The notes under the pieces: model-generated
Told to the model about the DNA's origin: nothing
Database searches by the model: none
The model's input: the letters and a program-made list of their open reading frames with translations, nothing else
Assembly (NCBI GenBank): GCA_013396525.1
Contig: VWYX01000218.1
Span: forward strand, 124,001 to 188,000
Length of the DNA stretch: 64,000 nt
Source of the DNA: Chaetorhynchus papuensis
Taxonomy: Eukaryota; Chordata; Aves; Passeriformes; Rhipiduridae
Direction of reading: 5' to 3'
Made by a program: the position numbers and the translations under genes
Part shown: positions 62,801-64,000 of the stretch, piece after piece
Numbering within the stretch: the first letter of the stretch is position 1
Layout: the number at the start of each line of letters is the position of its first letter

Positions 62801-63639
62801 ACAGTCAAGGCTCAGCCATTCATAATCCAAGAGGAAATTACAAGTCAACTCACTGACCATTATCAATCTAAAGGTAGGCTTTATTCAATCCAGAACAGGA
62901 TGCTTCTAGGTTTGCCTAGTCATAGCACAGTTTTTGCTTTCCTTATAAACTCTGCCATACCGATGCCTTAGCTGATCTTCATTTGAGGTGACAAGCATCA
63001 GTGTTACTTCAGGTCACTGTAGTTTAGATTTTGTGGATCTTTGAAAATCTGAGTCCCAACTCAGTCAACAGTGTTTGACGTATGTTCATCCCTAATGAAA
63101 TCAAAATTGAGTGGACCTGATATGGACTGAGTCTAAGTGAATAAGAAGCACAAGTGTTTGGAGTGAGACATAATTATTGCCAAAAAATGGATGGGAAATC
63201 CCACTTTTAATTCTATCTGAATGCATTTTTGTAGAGCCAAATGTTAATGAAACAGCAGATATAGAGATGTGGGCTTTTGAGGTAATTAAGGGGTCAGTGG
63301 TTGTTCTACTATGACTGACATAGTTCATCGCATTAGTAAGACCAACATCTCACAACAACTGTAAATTTTTAAATTACTCTGTGGTTTTCAAAGACATGAT
63401 GAATGATAGCATCAGTTCTAAGGAGTGTTTATGAACTTCAGTAAGTATCTCATCTATTTTAAAAGTGAGACTGTCATTAAATAATAAATTAAATTATTAT
63501 CATTAAATAATTTATCATTAACTGATCAACATCCAACAAGTAATTTAAATATCTAATCCTTAAACAAACAACAAAGGTAAGAAGGGAAGTCTTATTTGTA
63601 ACTTGGGAAATGAGAGAGAATAAAACCATGTTTCCTGAA
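59849..63639. other. Non-coding stretch, little recognised
   Basis: The sequence is AT-rich with more balanced patches around 60600-60900 and 62020-62290. A 13-base match TTTATTTAACAAT near 62642-62655 equals the polyadenylation region of the LTR at 39.0 kb, so an LTR remnant is possible around 62450-62660 but is not supported by other landmarks. No gene was identified. Confidence 0.5.
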
Positions 63640-63659
63640 AGAAAGAAAGAAAGGAAGGA
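63634..63659. repeat. Short (GAAA)n/(GGAA)n simple repeat
   Basis: Four or so GAAA units are followed by GGAAGG. It is a short purine tract without further context. Confidence 0.8.
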
Positions 63660-64000
63660 TTTTAGTTTTGTGTATCTTGGCACTGAATTTGCTCTCTTTT
63701 TGCACAGATGGGTGATTAACTAAGTTGATATATACAAAACCATATAAGAGATTCAGTTACAATAAAGTATGACTTCTAAAAGACATAGTGAAACAATCTC
63801 ACATACCAGATTTTGCTTATGTTTTAATAACACAGTGCAAAGTTTGTAAAAGTAGAATTACTGTTTTTCGTATGGTTTAAATTAATTGGCATGTTTTCTT
63901 TCTCACAAGATTCTACTCTTGAAAAAATCAGTGTAAATTTTCTTGAGTACTAGATCTAAACAAATGTGAGTGAAAAAGTTTAGACAGCCAGCTCCAAAGG
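63660..64000. other. Non-coding end of window
   Basis: The sequence is AT-rich, with an acceptor-like tract ending GCACAG near 63708. Nothing else was recognised. Confidence 0.6.

Noticed and set aside
1..64000. CRISPR arrays, operons, prophage or bacterial systems
   Set aside because: There are no regularly spaced repeats and no bacterial gene organisation. The repeats identify the DNA as avian.

Overview
The window looks like bird nuclear DNA, most likely from a songbird (passerine). The evidence is the repeats. There are at least three CR1 LINE tails, one still ending in the octamer-like ATTCTATGAT tail. There is a tRNA-Ile/CR1 composite SINE of the TguSINE1 type, which is known from passerines, and one solo LTR of a kind I recognise as common in avian ERVL-like elements. 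Base composition is AT-rich, and I see no operons, ribosome binding sites or other bacterial features.

I find no intact protein-coding gene. The longest open frames are 100-150 codons, match no family I recognise, and sit in ordinary AT-rich sequence or inside repeats. The window is best read as intergenic sequence or one or more very large introns. Interval notes below say where nothing was seen.

Layout: 1-8 kb is featureless AT-rich DNA with one ambiguous base (995). 8.0 kb holds a TTCC microsatellite followed by a GC-moderate, possibly conserved, stretch. 9.7 kb has a CR1 fragment containing a perfect 16-bp inverted repeat. 11.7-14.1 kb is the first structured zone: a splice-acceptor-led short frame, a GC-rich pyrimidine-biased block with exon-like signals, and a 150-bp sequence present twice. 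18.5 kb carries the SINE, 23.3 kb a cluster of three octamer (POU-type) motifs, 27.4-27.7 kb a run of splice-like signals, 28.8 kb a CR1 3' end and 32.0 kb another CR1.

36.5-38.0 kb is the second structured zone: two GC-rich blocks separated by an AT-rich, splice-site-like interval. The distal block carries a broken cysteine-rich/coiled-coil coding remnant, most like a retrotransposon ORF1. 39.0-39.6 kb is a probable minus-strand LTR, 45.0-45.6 kb has two CR1 tails, 49.2 kb a perfect 36-bp tandem duplication, 50.3 kb a CT/TA microsatellite and 51.6-52.1 kb a plus-strand LTR. 59.8 kb has a well-formed 47-nt candidate exon.

I did not find evidence for a new biological system. The items most worth checking are the 36.5-38.0 kb block, the exon-like segments at 27.4 and 59.8 kb, the 9.7 kb hairpin, and the diverged duplication at 13-14 kb.
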